Below, in pieces: positions 40,623 through 50,519 of a stretch of 64,000 nt of DNA. The position numbers and the translations under genes were made by a program. The notes beneath the pieces were generated by a model. It was not told where the DNA came from. It saw only the letters and a program-made list of their open reading frames with translations, and made no database searches. This stretch comes from Bryobacterales bacterium (GTDB lineage: Bacteria > Acidobacteriota > Terriglobia > Bryobacterales > Bryobacteraceae): contig JADJWL010000003.1 in NCBI GenBank assembly GCA_016716385.1, positions 310,001 through 374,000 of the forward strand, in the 5' to 3' direction. The first letter of the stretch is position 1, and each line of letters begins with the position of its first letter.

Positions 40623-43043
40623 TCACAACAAACTGATCGGATCGACGTCGATCACGAGCGCCGTCGCGGGCCACTTGCGCTCGCGGGCGAATCCCTGCGC
40701 CTGGCGCATCAGATCGCCCAAACGGGCGCGGCTCGGAGACTTGATCAGCATCTGGTAGCGGTAGTCCTGCTTGACTCGCAGCACCGGCGCTTCGGCAGGT
40801 CCCAGGATGCGCACACCCTCGGCGCGCGAAATCTGCTGAAAGAGCTCCGCGCTGAGGCGCATCGTTTCCTCCTGCTTCAGACCGCGAATCACGATGCTGG
40901 CCATCGCGCTGAAGGGCGGGTAGGCGAGCTGCCGCCGGAAGAGCGTCTCGCGCTGGTAGAAACCGGCGTAGTCCTGGTGCGCCGCGAGGCGTACGGCGTA
41001 GTGATCGGGGTTGATCGTCTGGATCAACACGATGCCGGGGAGATTGCCGCGTCCGGCGCGCCCGGCCACCTGCGTCAGAAGCTGAAACGTGCGCTCGGCG
41101 GCGCGGAAATCCGGCATGCCGAGACCGACGTCGGCCGAGATCACGCCGACCAGGGTGACGTTGGGGATATCGTGGCCCTTGGCGATCATCTGCGTCCCGA
41201 CGAGGATGTCGAAGTGGCCGTCGCGGAACCCGCTGAGGATGGACTCGAACTGGCGGCGGCCATGCACCGTGTCGCGGTCGAGGCGGGCGATGCGCGCCTC
41301 GGGGAATTCGCGGTGCAACTCGGCTTCGACCTTCTCGGAACCCGTGCCAAGGAAGTAGATCTGCTCGCTGTGGCACTTCGGACAGGCCGAAGGCACCTTC
41401 TCGGCGTAGCCGCAAAGGTGACAGAGCATGCGCCTGTCACGGCGGTGGTAGGTGAGCGTGACCGAACAGTTCACACATTCGACGCGGGCGCCACACGCCC
41501 GGCAGGCGACGAACGTCGAGAAGCCGCGGCGGTTCAGCAGCAGCATCGTCTGCTCGCCGTTCCGCAGACGGTGGCCGATAGCTTCGAGCAGGCGGCGCGA
41601 GAACGTCCGCTGCCTGCGTGTTTCAAGGAACTCGACACGCATATCGATAAGGTCGACCTCCGGCATCGGCCGGGCTTCGACCCGTCCCGGCAATTCGATC
41701 AGCGTGTACTTGCCGCGCTCGGCATTGTGGCGGCTTTCGAGGCTGGGCGTGGCTGAGCCCAGGATCACGCAGGCGCCGGCCGCTTGAGCACGGACAATCG
41801 CGACATCGCGTCCGTGGTAGCGCGGCGTTTCCTCCTGCTTGTAGCTCTGGTCATGCTCTTCGTCGACCACGATCAGACCGAGATTCGGCACGGGCGCGAA
41901 GACTCCGGAACGCGTGCCGACCACCACCGGAGCCTCGCCGCGCCGGATCCGGCGCCATTGTTCCGTGCGTTCGGTCCCGCTGAAGGCCGAGTGCAGGATT
42001 GCGACCCGGTTGCCGAAGCGGGCGAGGAACTGTCCCGCGACGGCGGGTGTGAGCGCGATCTCCGGAACCATCAGCAGGGCGCCGCGTCCCTCGGCCAGCA
42101 CGGCGTCAATCGCGTAGAGGTAGACTTCGGTCTTGCCCGATCCGGTCACGCCGTGCAGCAGAAACGTCTGAAACGACCGCGCGGCGATTGCGGCGCGGAT
42201 TGTCGCGAAGGCCGCCTGCTGCGCCGGGTTCAGGTCGTGACGTGCCCGGACGGGAGCGAAGCCGCCGAGCACCATGGCTTCTCGATCGAGACGCAGGATC
42301 TTCTTTCGCGCCAGAGAGCGCGCGGCGCCGGACGCGCCTCGCACCAGATCTTCGATCTCCTTCAGGTTGTGCGACCCCGGATGCAGCTCGAGGAACGCCA
42401 CGAGCTCACGCTCGGCGCGGTTGAGCTTGCCCGAGGCCTCGCCGGCAAGGGAGACGCGTAGCTTCTCCGACGCCGCCCGCAGCGGATCCCGCTCCTCCAC
42501 CACCTGCTCGGCGAACACGAAGCCTCGCCGTTCCAGCGTGCGCAGCGTCTTGTCCGCCAGGGGGAACTTCTTGAGCAGCCAGCCGGCCGAAAGCGGACGT
42601 TCATCGAGCGCGCGGAGCACCTGCGCGACCGGATCTTCGGCGCCGGCGTCGAGCAGGAGTTGACGGGCGGCGTCGCGCCCGGAGTCGGTCAGGCTGTACA
42701 CCTTGCCACCTCGGATCTCAGAGCCGAGCGGCAGCATCGCCCGCAGGACTTCACCGAGCGGCGCGCAGTAATAGCTGCCGATCCAGCGCCCCAGGGCGAT
42801 CAACGCTTCGTCCAGAACCGGCTCGGCATCGATCAGGCGGGATACCTCTTTCGTCGCCACATCCGGCTCGTCGTTGTGGCAGCGGACCACCACGCCGGTG
42901 AGCTTCCGCGGTCCGAACGAGACGATCACACGGCACCCCACGCGCACGCGGTGTTCGAGGCTCAGCGGCAGGCGGTAGGTGAAGGCTTGATCGAGCGGAA
43001 CCGGCAGGCTGACGTCGCAGAACGTGTAACGCCCTTCGGGCAT
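40623..43043 (-). CDS. priA: Primosomal protein N' (replication restart helicase)
   Basis: An 806-residue superfamily 2 helicase. Walker A LHGVTGSGKTEVYLYAI, DEEH box IVVDEEHDQSYKQEE, two zinc-binding Cys clusters (CRACGARVECVNC and CHLCGYAEKVPSACPKC), and QVAGRAGRGNLPG (motif VI) are all present. PriA reloads DnaB at collapsed forks. ATG 43043 gives MPEGRYTFCDVSLPVP; GCTACACT (43052-43059, minus) lies 8 bases upstream, so the leader must be very short. Confidence 0.95.
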   Translation of the reverse strand: MPEGRYTFCDVSLPVPLDQAFTYRLPLSLEHRVRVGCRVIVSFGPRKLTGVVVRCHNDEPDVATKEVSRLIDAEPVLDEALIALGRWIGSYYCAPLGEVLRAMLPLGSEIRGGKVYSLTDSGRDAARQLLLDAGAEDPVAQVLRALDERPLSAGWLLKKFPLADKTLRTLERRGFVFAEQVVEERDPLRAASEKLRVSLAGEASGKLNRAERELVAFLELHPGSHNLKEIEDLVRGASGAARSLARKKILRLDREAMVLGGFAPVRARHDLNPAQQAAFATIRAAIAARSFQTFLLHGVTGSGKTEVYLYAIDAVLAEGRGALLMVPEIALTPAVAGQFLARFGNRVAILHSAFSGTERTEQWRRIRRGEAPVVVGTRSGVFAPVPNLGLIVVDEEHDQSYKQEETPRYHGRDVAIVRAQAAGACVILGSATPSLESRHNAERGKYTLIELPGRVEARPMPEVDLIDMRVEFLETRRQRTFSRRLLEAIGHRLRNGEQTMLLLNRRGFSTFVACRACGARVECVNCSVTLTYHRRDRRMLCHLCGYAEKVPSACPKCHSEQIYFLGTGSEKVEAELHREFPEARIARLDRDTVHGRRQFESILSGFRDGHFDILVGTQMIAKGHDIPNVTLVGVISADVGLGMPDFRAAERTFQLLTQVAGRAGRGNLPGIVLIQTINPDHYAVRLAAHQDYAGFYQRETLFRRQLAYPPFSAMASIVIRGLKQEETMRLSAELFQQISRAEGVRILGPAEAPVLRVKQDYRYQMLIKSPSRARLGDLMRQAQGFARERKWPATALVIDVDPISLL

Positions 43044-43051
43044 GAGCCACG

Positions 43052-43059
43052 AGTGTAGC
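43052..43059 (-). promoter_or_regulatory. GCTACACT -10-like element before priA
   Basis: Identical on the minus strand to the element before fadN and only 8 bases from the priA ATG. A plus-strand GCTACGAT (43082-43089) faces the other way for the gene at 43104, so the divergent pair has back-to-back elements. Confidence 0.4.
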
Positions 43060-43103
43060 ATGCGCTGTTTTCAGGCTTTCCGCTACGATGAAAGAGCGCT
43101 CGC

Positions 43104-44009
43104 ATGCTGCCCTCGACACCGTACCTGCTGTCTTTGCCCGAACGCCTGGTCCGATCCGCTTCGGCGCTGGCCGGAGGTCTGCTGCGTCAGGCAGGCGGCG
43201 TTGCGCTACCCGCGGCCTTCCGCCGGACCCGGTTGTACGAGAACCTGGTCGAGGCGACGCTGCGCTTCATGATCGAGAACATGGGCCAGGTAGAGGGCGT
43301 CTATCCGTCGGCGGACAAACTGGCGGATGACTTCCTTGTTCGCCGGTCGGTCGGCAACGGCCTGGAACTGGTGGGAATCCTCGCGTTTCGCGCGTCGCCC
43401 GTGTGGGTGTTCGCGGCGCTGGCCGATGTGTCGGGAACGGGCAGGCAGTTGATCGCCGACATCGCCGAGTCCCTGAAGCAGGAGGGCCTGCTCGATCCCG
43501 AGGCGCGGTTCGAAACGATGGATCAGCTTCTGAACGGCCTGGAGCGGAGTTCGGCACAGTTGGCGGCGACGTTCAATGCCCCGCCGCTCGACGTGGCCGG
43601 GTTGCGGGCCGAGTGGACCGCCATCCGCGAATCCGCGGCCTCGATTCCCGCGCCCCGGCGTCCCACGGCCGCGCAGTTGCGGACCCGCTGGCAGCGGCTG
43701 CGCGACGAAGCCCGGACGCAGAACCGCGGTGTCTTCGAGGTTTCGTCGGTTCTCGCTCTCAGCGCGGTGCGCCGGCTTCCTGCGAGCGCGGTATGGCTCT
43801 CCCGCTGCGGACGCCACGCCGCGCGGCGGACGGGCGTCCTGTTCGCGCAAACCCTGCTCGATCACTACGACCAGACGCTCACCGGGATGAGCACGCAAGG
43901 GTTCGGCGCGTACTGGCGGGAGGAGTTCCGGCCCTACCTGGCGGGGGCCGCGTCGCAGTTTTCCCGCGAACGTCTCACGATAACCGAACGCTGGCTGGCG
44001 CGGCCATGA
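43104..44009 (+). CDS. Conserved-looking protein of unknown function coupled to a permease
   Basis: A 301-residue protein with no P-loop and no motif I recognise. An amphipathic, mostly helical sequence (YENLVEATLRFMIENMGQVE; SGTGRQLIADIAESLKQEGL) with possible weak membrane association around 85-110. Its stop overlaps the start of the giant permease gene by 4 bases (ATGA), so the two are translated together. GCTACGAT lies 14 bases before the ATG. It could be an accessory subunit of the permease, but that is position-based inference. Confidence 0.6.
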   Translation: MLPSTPYLLSLPERLVRSASALAGGLLRQAGGVALPAAFRRTRLYENLVEATLRFMIENMGQVEGVYPSADKLADDFLVRRSVGNGLELVGILAFRASPVWVFAALADVSGTGRQLIADIAESLKQEGLLDPEARFETMDQLLNGLERSSAQLAATFNAPPLDVAGLRAEWTAIRESAASIPAPRRPTAAQLRTRWQRLRDEARTQNRGVFEVSSVLALSAVRRLPASAVWLSRCGRHAARRTGVLFAQTLLDHYDQTLTGMSTQGFGAYWREEFRPYLAGAASQFSRERLTITERWLARP

Positions 44010-47000
44010 TGCGGCTGAGTGCGCTCCCCCGTCACAGCCTGCTGTACTTCTGGCGCACGAACCTCGCGGTGGTCCTGGGCGCGGCGGTCGCGGTGTCGGT
44101 GCTGGGCGGCGCTCTCATGGTCGGCGAATCGGTGCGCGCCAGCCTCCGCGACCTGTTTCTGGGGCGGATCGGCCGGACGGATCTCCTCGTCACCGGACCG
44201 GGGTTTTTCCGGCAGGAGCTGACGCTGCATGAGGACGCCGCCAGCGTAATCGCCCTCGAAGGCACGGCCGCCGTGTCGCGGAGGCGTGTCGCCATACAGA
44301 TCTGGGGCGTCACGGACGGCTTCTTCGCGTTCCACGGGTCCGCCATTCCGGCGCCTTCGGGAGATGGTCTGTACGTCAGCCCGGCGCTGGCCGGTGCGCT
44401 CGTCCTGGAACCCGGCGCCACCCTGATGGTGCGCCTGCCCAAGGTGGCGGCCGTTCCGCCGGAGTCGGTCTTTGGACGCCGCGACGAAACCACGTTCGCA
44501 CTGCGTTCTCGCGTCGAACGGATCCTGCCGTCAAACGAACTGGGCGAGTTTTCCTTGCGCCCGAGCCAAAGCGCGGTGCACGCCGTGTTCCTGCCGATGG
44601 AGCGGTTGCAGCGCGAACTGGATCTCCCGGGGCGCGCAAACGCGATCCTCATCGCAGGAGCTCCGGCTGAGGACGTGACGCGCCGCCTGCGGGAACGGTT
44701 CGATCTGGCGGACTTCGGCTTGAAGTTGCGCCCGCTCAGCGGCTCATTCGCCGTCGAGTCCGATGCCGGGATTCTGAGCGATGCGATGGCGGCGGCGATC
44801 GGGCGCGCCGCGCGGGAGAACCGGCGCCAGTCGTACCCGGTGCTGACCTACCTCGCCAATACGATTCGCGCCGGAGACCGGGAACTGCCGTACTCGCTGG
44901 TCAGCGCGCTGGCGCTGGATAGCGTGGCGCCGCGCGAAGGGACCATCCTTCTGAACCACTGGGCGGCGGGCGACCTCGGGGCCAAGCCCGGCGAGACCGT
45001 CACCCTGGAGTTCTACGAGTGGCGCGACGGCGGCGAACTCGCCACCGGCAGCGCGGAATTCACGATGGCGGGTACGGTGCCGGTGACCACGCCACCGGAT
45101 GCGCGCGCGCTGGTGCCGGACTATCCCGGCATGACCGATTCGCCGCGGATCGCCGAGTGGGATCCGCCTTTCCCCGTCGACCTGCGGCGGATCCGTCCGA
45201 AGGACGAGCAATACTGGCACGACTACCGCACGACTCCGAAGGCCTACGTCAGCGTGGCCGACGGGCAACGCTTGTGGCAGACACGCCATGGCCGCCTCAC
45301 ATCGGTGCGGCTGACCCCTCCGGACAACCCCGGCGAGTTCGCCGCGACGCTGCGTGCCGCGATCGATCCGCTCGACGCCGGATTCAGCGTTTTGCCGGTC
45401 CGCGAAGAGGGATTGCGGGCATCGCGCGGCGCCACCGATTTCGGGGAGTATTTCGTCTACTTCAGTTTCTTCCTGGTGGTTTCGGCGCTGTTGCTGATGG
45501 GATTGTTCTTCCGCCTGGGCGTGGAGCAGCGATTGCGCGAAATCGGCCTTCTGCGCGCTGCCGGCTTCCCGGACGCAACCGTGCAGCGCCTGTTTCTGGC
45601 GGAAGGTCTCGGACTGGCCGCGGCAGGCGCCGTTCTCGGCATGGCGGGCGCGGCAGGCTACGCGCACCTGTTGTTGTACGGCCTGCGAACGTGGTGGGTC
45701 GATGCGGTCGGGACGACTCTGCTGCGCGTCCACATCGATCCGGCGCTGCTCGCGGCCGCGGCGGGCGCGGGACTCCTCACGGCTCTCGCGGTCGTGTGGG
45801 GCACGCTACGCGGTCTACGCGGCGCGCCACCGCGGGCGCTGCTCGCGGGCGTACGTCCCGCGACTGAGGCCGTTCCACAGGTCCGGGCGGCGCGGTGGCT
45901 CGCCCCGGTCTCGGCCGTGCTGGCGCTTGGACTGATGGCGGCCGCGGGCAAGCTCGGACTGGTCGCGGCATTCTTCGGCTCCGGCCTGCTGCTGCTGGTC
46001 GCGGCGCTGGCGGCGATGCGGCTGAAACTGGCGGCGATTCATGGCGAGCGGGCACGATCGGTCGCGGCACTCGGACTGCGCAACGCCGCCTACCGCCCGG
46101 GCCGCAGTCTTCTTTGTATTGCGCTGATCGCGTCGGCGACGTTTCTCATCGTGTCGGTGGAGGCGTTTCGCCGCGACACCTCCGATCCGGCGCCTGGCGG
46201 CTACACGCTGTTGGCCGAGTCTTCCCTGCCCCTGTACGAAGATCCCGTCCGCCTGGCGGATGCAGAAGACGCGCGAACCGTCAGTTTCCGCGTGAAGCCG
46301 GGTGAGGACGCGAGCTGCCTGAATCTCTACCAGCCGCGCAACCCGCGCGTCATCGCTCCTCCAGACAGCTTTCTCGATGAAGGTGGATTTGATTTCCAGA
46401 CGAGCCTCGCGCAGACCGCCGAAGAACGCCGGAATCCCTGGCTGCTGCTGCGGCGGAACGAACCCGATGGCGCAATCCCCACGATCGCCGACGCCAATTC
46501 TTTGGCGTATGTGCTGCACCGCAAGGTCGGTGAGACGTTCGACCTCGAACGCGCCGGCGCGGAGCCGATCCGGCTGCGGATCGTCGGCGCCCTGCGCGAC
46601 AGCGTTTTCCAGCGTGAACTGATTGTGTCGGACGCCGGTTTCCGGCATGCTTTTCCCGACCGGCAGGGCTACCGCTTCTTCCTCATTGCGGCGGAACCGG
46701 AGAACGCCGCCAGTGTCGCCGAACGGTTGTCCGCGGGACTGGCCGACGAGGGCTTCGAAGTGGTTCCGGTGGCCGAGCGCATGGCGGAGTTCTATCGCGT
46801 CGAAAACACCTACCTGTCGACGTTCCAGATGCTGGGGGCATTGGGTCTGCTGCTGGGGACCGCGGGCCTGGGCGCGATCCTGCTGCGAAACGTGCTGGAA
46901 TCGCGCCGGGAACTGGCGTTGCTGACGGCGGTCGGATACCGGCGGTCTCACCTCGCGAGAATCGTCGTCGCGGAGAATGCGCTGCTGGCCGCCGCCGGAG

Positions 47001-47188
47001 TCACCGCGGGGACACTCTGCGCCGCCATCGCGGTGCTGCCCGCTCTTCTGGAGCGAGGGAGCCTGGCGCCGGTGCCGCCGGTCCTCGGACTGCTGGCGGC
47101 GGTGATGGCGACCGCGCTTCTGGCGTCTCTGGCCGCGGTGGCGGCGGCGGCGCGCACTCCGTTGCTGGCCGCTCTGCGCTCCGAGTGA
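44006..47188 (+). CDS. Very large FtsX/MacB-type ABC permease
   Basis: A 1060-residue membrane protein. One transmembrane helix at the N-terminus (LAVVLGAAVAVSVLGGALMV) is followed by a long extracytoplasmic region. Then come two FtsX blocks: around 480-620 (FVYFSFFLVVSALLLMGLFF, LREIGLLRAAGFP) and at the C-terminus (FQMLGALGLLLGTAGLGAIL, ELALLTAVGYRRSHLARIVV). Such permeases need an ABC ATPase, which is not encoded next to it. It starts with two consecutive ATG codons, the first overlapping the previous stop. The cargo is unknown. Confidence 0.8.
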   Translation: MMRLSALPRHSLLYFWRTNLAVVLGAAVAVSVLGGALMVGESVRASLRDLFLGRIGRTDLLVTGPGFFRQELTLHEDAASVIALEGTAAVSRRRVAIQIWGVTDGFFAFHGSAIPAPSGDGLYVSPALAGALVLEPGATLMVRLPKVAAVPPESVFGRRDETTFALRSRVERILPSNELGEFSLRPSQSAVHAVFLPMERLQRELDLPGRANAILIAGAPAEDVTRRLRERFDLADFGLKLRPLSGSFAVESDAGILSDAMAAAIGRAARENRRQSYPVLTYLANTIRAGDRELPYSLVSALALDSVAPREGTILLNHWAAGDLGAKPGETVTLEFYEWRDGGELATGSAEFTMAGTVPVTTPPDARALVPDYPGMTDSPRIAEWDPPFPVDLRRIRPKDEQYWHDYRTTPKAYVSVADGQRLWQTRHGRLTSVRLTPPDNPGEFAATLRAAIDPLDAGFSVLPVREEGLRASRGATDFGEYFVYFSFFLVVSALLLMGLFFRLGVEQRLREIGLLRAAGFPDATVQRLFLAEGLGLAAAGAVLGMAGAAGYAHLLLYGLRTWWVDAVGTTLLRVHIDPALLAAAAGAGLLTALAVVWGTLRGLRGAPPRALLAGVRPATEAVPQVRAARWLAPVSAVLALGLMAAAGKLGLVAAFFGSGLLLLVAALAAMRLKLAAIHGERARSVAALGLRNAAYRPGRSLLCIALIASATFLIVSVEAFRRDTSDPAPGGYTLLAESSLPLYEDPVRLADAEDARTVSFRVKPGEDASCLNLYQPRNPRVIAPPDSFLDEGGFDFQTSLAQTAEERRNPWLLLRRNEPDGAIPTIADANSLAYVLHRKVGETFDLERAGAEPIRLRIVGALRDSVFQRELIVSDAGFRHAFPDRQGYRFFLIAAEPENAASVAERLSAGLADEGFEVVPVAERMAEFYRVENTYLSTFQMLGALGLLLGTAGLGAILLRNVLESRRELALLTAVGYRRSHLARIVVAENALLAAAGVTAGTLCAAIAVLPALLERGSLAPVPPVLGLLAAVMATALLASLAAVAAAARTPLLAALRSE

Positions 47189-47191
47189 GCC

Positions 47192-47199
47192 GCTATCAT
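47192..47199 (+). promoter_or_regulatory. GCTATCAT -10-like element before the deacetylase lipoprotein gene
   Basis: GCTATCAT lies 8 bases before the ATG at 47208, directly after the permease stop. It matches the GCTAnnnT octamer and suggests a separate promoter for the downstream gene. Confidence 0.4.
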
Positions 47200-47207
47200 T
47201 GAAGTGC

Positions 47208-48284
47208 ATGCAGAAGGCTTGGTTCCTGGCTGTCGCGCTGCTGGCCGGTTGCGGCGGATCGCTCCCCACCGGCGACGAGGAGATCCGCTTCGCGCGCATC
47301 ACCGGCTATCTCAACGATGCCCGGGCTGCCGTGACCCATACAATTGACGATTCCTCGAAGTTCGTCCCCGCGGCCATCGATGCGATGGACAAGTACGGGG
47401 TGAAGGCGACGATCTTCGTCTCGACACGGCGCGACCCGATTGCCGGGTTGTGGCCTCGCCTGAACCAGGCGATTGAGAACGGCCACGAAGTCGGTGCACA
47501 TTCGCGGACGCACCGCTGCCAGTGGCCGGACACCGCGGAATTCTGCCGCTCCGCGTACGACGACGAAGAAGTCGCGGGCTCCCGCGACGACATCCTCGAG
47601 AACACGAAGCAGCCATACGTCTGGTCGTGGTGCTATCCGTGCGGGAACTGCGCGGGCTATGACTTCGTCCACCGGGCCCTGGCCGCGGCAGGATACGTGA
47701 CGGCCCGCACGTATCCGGGCGAAGAACAGGATGAGCACAACGTGCCCGACCTTCAGGGTTGGGCCGCGAATCCCTACGAAGCAGCCTATACCCAAGTGGT
47801 GCAGAAGAAGGGCGGCATCGCCAGGAGCGGCCGGACCGACGTGGCCGAGATCAATGCCAAGTTCGACGAAGTGTACCGGAGCGGCGGGATTTACAGCTTC
47901 CTCTCACACCCGCAATGGCTTGACTTCGGCCCGGAGGATTTCTACGAACAGCACCTGAAACACATCGGCGGGCGCAACGACGTCTGGTATGTACCGATGG
48001 GTCCGCTCTACACATACCGCTCGGTGCTCGAGAAATCCGGGGTGCGGAAAGTGGCGGCGAACCGCTTCTCCGTGTTCCACACACTCGACCGGCGCATCTA
48101 CCGCAACGCCATTACCCTCGAGTTCCGCGGCGTGCCGGAAGGCGTGCGCGCCTTCGCGCACGACAAGGAATTGCCCGAAGTGCAGGCGGGTCCCACAACG
48201 CGGTGGGATCACGAGTTCTTCCGGCGCGACGGCGAACGCGTGTTCGTCACGGTGAAGCCCGACGCGATGGTGGAATTCCGCTGA
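47208..48284 (+). CDS. Polysaccharide deacetylase (NodB-like) lipoprotein
   Basis: A 358-residue protein. A lipoprotein signal ends at LAGC (Cys15). The CE4 fold is shown by the metal/catalytic Asp pair in VTHTIDDSS, the zinc motif HSRTH, and WCYPCGNCAGYDFVHRAL further on. CE4 enzymes remove N-acetyl groups from surface glycans or peptidoglycan. The ATG at 47208 is the start giving a proper signal peptide. It converges on the holB gene, stops 1 base apart. Confidence 0.8.
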   Translation: MQKAWFLAVALLAGCGGSLPTGDEEIRFARITGYLNDARAAVTHTIDDSSKFVPAAIDAMDKYGVKATIFVSTRRDPIAGLWPRLNQAIENGHEVGAHSRTHRCQWPDTAEFCRSAYDDEEVAGSRDDILENTKQPYVWSWCYPCGNCAGYDFVHRALAAAGYVTARTYPGEEQDEHNVPDLQGWAANPYEAAYTQVVQKKGGIARSGRTDVAEINAKFDEVYRSGGIYSFLSHPQWLDFGPEDFYEQHLKHIGGRNDVWYVPMGPLYTYRSVLEKSGVRKVAANRFSVFHTLDRRIYRNAITLEFRGVPEGVRAFAHDKELPEVQAGPTTRWDHEFFRRDGERVFVTVKPDAMVEFR

Positions 48285-48285
48285 T

Positions 48286-49311
48286 TCAGCGCCCGCGCAA
48301 GCTGACGATCAGCGCATCGAGCGCAATCGTCTTCTGGATATTCCGGCGCGTCAGTTGGACCAGTTCGTCGGTCTGCCGCGCCGCGTGCCGCAGCCAGTCG
48401 AACGAGACCCGGGCCGCCAGCGCCGCAAGCCGCGGTTCGATGTCCCGATTGCGCACCGGTCCCGCCCCTTCGCGCAGGCAGAGGATGTCGCGAAGCAGCA
48501 GATAGAGAATCTGCAGCAGCGCCTCCAGCTTCTCGTTCTTCGAGCGCCCGATGGACTCGGAGTGTTTCAGCCACGCATCGAGGGGTGCGGCGCCGGCGGC
48601 AGTCTCGACCAGCGCCAGCATGGCCGCCCGCCGCGCATCGTAGACTTCGAAGTCCATCGAGACAGCCGCTCCCGGACACCCCGCGGCCAGCGCCAGGCGC
48701 CGTTCCGGATGATCCAATCCGCGCGCCGCCAGGAACGCCCGCATATCGGCGTCAGGCAGCGACGTGAAGTGAAACGGCACCGCGCGGGAGCGGATGGTAC
48801 GCAGCAGGTCGAACGCATTCTGCGCGGTCATGACGATGATCAGGTACGGTGGCGGCTCTTCCAGCACCTTGAGAAGCGAGTTGGCCGCCTGTTCATTGGC
48901 CCGATCGACCTGGTCCACCAGAAATACGCGGCGTGTCCCGCGCGAAGGCGCGAGCGAGGCCTGTTGCTTGAGCCAGCGCACCTGCGCAATCGAAATCTGG
49001 CGGAGCGGCCCGTCCGGCGGAAACGTAAGGAAGTCCGGGTGCGACGCGAAGACCAGGGGTTCCTCGTTCCGTTTGTCGGCGGGCAGTTTCTCGCGTTCGG
49101 TGAGCCGTGCCTGGTTGTCCGGCAGGCTGAGATCGTCCTGTTCAATCCGCTCCGGGCGCCCAAGCAGAGCCGCCGCCATGCGCCGTACCAGCGTGGCCTT
49201 GCCGAGCCCTTCCGGGCCGGCGAACAGCAGTGTCTGTGGGATCCTCTCTCCGGCGATCATCCTTTGGATCGCCTCGACGATGGGACGGTTGCCCCAGAAG
49301 TTTTCAAACAT
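48286..49311 (-). CDS. holB: DNA polymerase III delta-prime subunit
   Basis: A 341-residue clamp-loader protein. LLFAGPEGLGKATLVRRMAA (P-loop variant), VFLVDQVDRANEQAANSLLK and LEEPPPYLIIVMTA, then RTIRSRAVPF (SRC-like motif) are all delta-prime/DnaX-type signatures. MFENFWGNRPIVEAI is the usual start, so ATG 49311 is chosen. It is the last gene of an exporter operon, 5 bases after the adaptor gene, an unusual neighbourhood. Confidence 0.88.
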   Translation of the reverse strand: MFENFWGNRPIVEAIQRMIAGERIPQTLLFAGPEGLGKATLVRRMAAALLGRPERIEQDDLSLPDNQARLTEREKLPADKRNEEPLVFASHPDFLTFPPDGPLRQISIAQVRWLKQQASLAPSRGTRRVFLVDQVDRANEQAANSLLKVLEEPPPYLIIVMTAQNAFDLLRTIRSRAVPFHFTSLPDADMRAFLAARGLDHPERRLALAAGCPGAAVSMDFEVYDARRAAMLALVETAAGAAPLDAWLKHSESIGRSKNEKLEALLQILYLLLRDILCLREGAGPVRNRDIEPRLAALAARVSFDWLRHAARQTDELVQLTRRNIQKTIALDALIVSLRGR

Positions 49312-49316
49312 GGCGG

Positions 49317-50516
49317 CTACGTGCGGGACTTCACCTGCTTGCCCTCTTCCACAGTATCGTCTGGGTGCAGGATGACCGTGTCGCCTTCTTCCAGTCCGGA
49401 AAGAATCTGCGCCGCCAATCCATTGCGGCGTCCGATTTCGACGGGTTGTCGCTGCGCGTGGCCTTCGCGCACGGTGAACACCGCCCATCCACCATTGAAG
49501 CGGAAGAACGCGCTGGCGGGCGCGTGCAAGATTTCGGCCTCTTCCCAGAGGATGAAGCTTGCGTCGAGGCGGTACCCGTCGCCGAGGCGGCTCCAGTCGT
49601 CTCCGGGCGATGTGAAGTCGACGATCACCCGCACCCTTTGCTCCTCGACGCCAAGCGCGGAGACCTTCGTGAACGCCACGGGCTCGATAAGCCGTACACG
49701 GCCTTCGAGCGGCGCATCGCCACCCCAGCGTTCGAAAATCACTCTGCCCCCGGGAGGGATGCGGACGGCATCCGAGGAGAGCACCTCCACCACGACCTCG
49801 AGCGCGCGTGCATTGGCGATCTCGACAATCGGCGCGCCGGCCTGAATGACTCCCTCGCTCTTGTGGACGACGCCTAGAACCCGGCCGCTTGTCGGAGCAC
49901 GGACCGGCACGAGTTCCGAGGTGGGGCTGTTTGCCTGCTCGGCGGCGGAGTGGCGCAGCGCGGCGCGCGCGGCTTCCAACTCGGACCGGGCGACGTCAAC
50001 GGCATGTTCGGCGGCGCTTCGTGTAGCCTGCGACCGCTTGTATTCGGTCATGGCGCGGTCGTACTCGCTGCGCGGCATGTCGCCCGTTTCATTCAACCTG
50101 GCGATGCGGGCCAGTTGCGTCTCCCAGTAGGCATCGTTGGCCGCGGCGGCACGGACCTCCTGCTGGCGCGCCTCGACCGTCGCCACCGCGGCAGATACAC
50201 GGGCTTCGCCCTCTGCACGGCTGCGCGGATCGAGGACCGCTACCCGCATGGGTTCCACCAGTGCGACTGTCTGCCCTGCGCTCACGCGGTCGCCCACGTC
50301 GAGACGCACACGCCGCACGTACCCGGCCACCGGCGCGGACACCACGTACCGGTCGGCGACGCGCGTCTTCGCTTCCTCCTCGACCGTCACGCGCATGGGG
50401 CCGCGCACCACGGACGCCGTCTCCACCGGCACCGGCTGCGGCCGGAAGCCGAACGAGATCGCCAGCGCCACCGCGCCGAGCGTCAGACCCACGCCTAACC
50501 ACCGTTTCCAGCCCAA
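49317..50516 (-). CDS. Periplasmic adaptor (HlyD/MacA-like) of an ABC exporter
   Basis: A 399-residue membrane-fusion protein. An N-terminal membrane anchor (LGVGLTLGAVALAISFGF) is followed by lipoyl half-motifs (VSAPVAGYVRRVRLDVGDRV and VRAPTSGRVLGVVHKSEGVI) flanking a coiled-coil hairpin (about 105-200), then a beta-barrel region. The start is TTG 50516: GAAGGAG stands 6 bases before it, while the overlapping ATG at 50520 is in another frame. It forms a three-gene exporter with the two genes upstream. Confidence 0.85.
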   Translation of the reverse strand: MGWKRWLGVGLTLGAVALAISFGFRPQPVPVETASVVRGPMRVTVEEEAKTRVADRYVVSAPVAGYVRRVRLDVGDRVSAGQTVALVEPMRVAVLDPRSRAEGEARVSAAVATVEARQQEVRAAAANDAYWETQLARIARLNETGDMPRSEYDRAMTEYKRSQATRSAAEHAVDVARSELEAARAALRHSAAEQANSPTSELVPVRAPTSGRVLGVVHKSEGVIQAGAPIVEIANARALEVVVEVLSSDAVRIPPGGRVIFERWGGDAPLEGRVRLIEPVAFTKVSALGVEEQRVRVIVDFTSPGDDWSRLGDGYRLDASFILWEEAEILHAPASAFFRFNGGWAVFTVREGHAQRQPVEIGRRNGLAAQILSGLEEGDTVILHPDDTVEEGKQVKSRT

Positions 50517-50519
50517 TCA

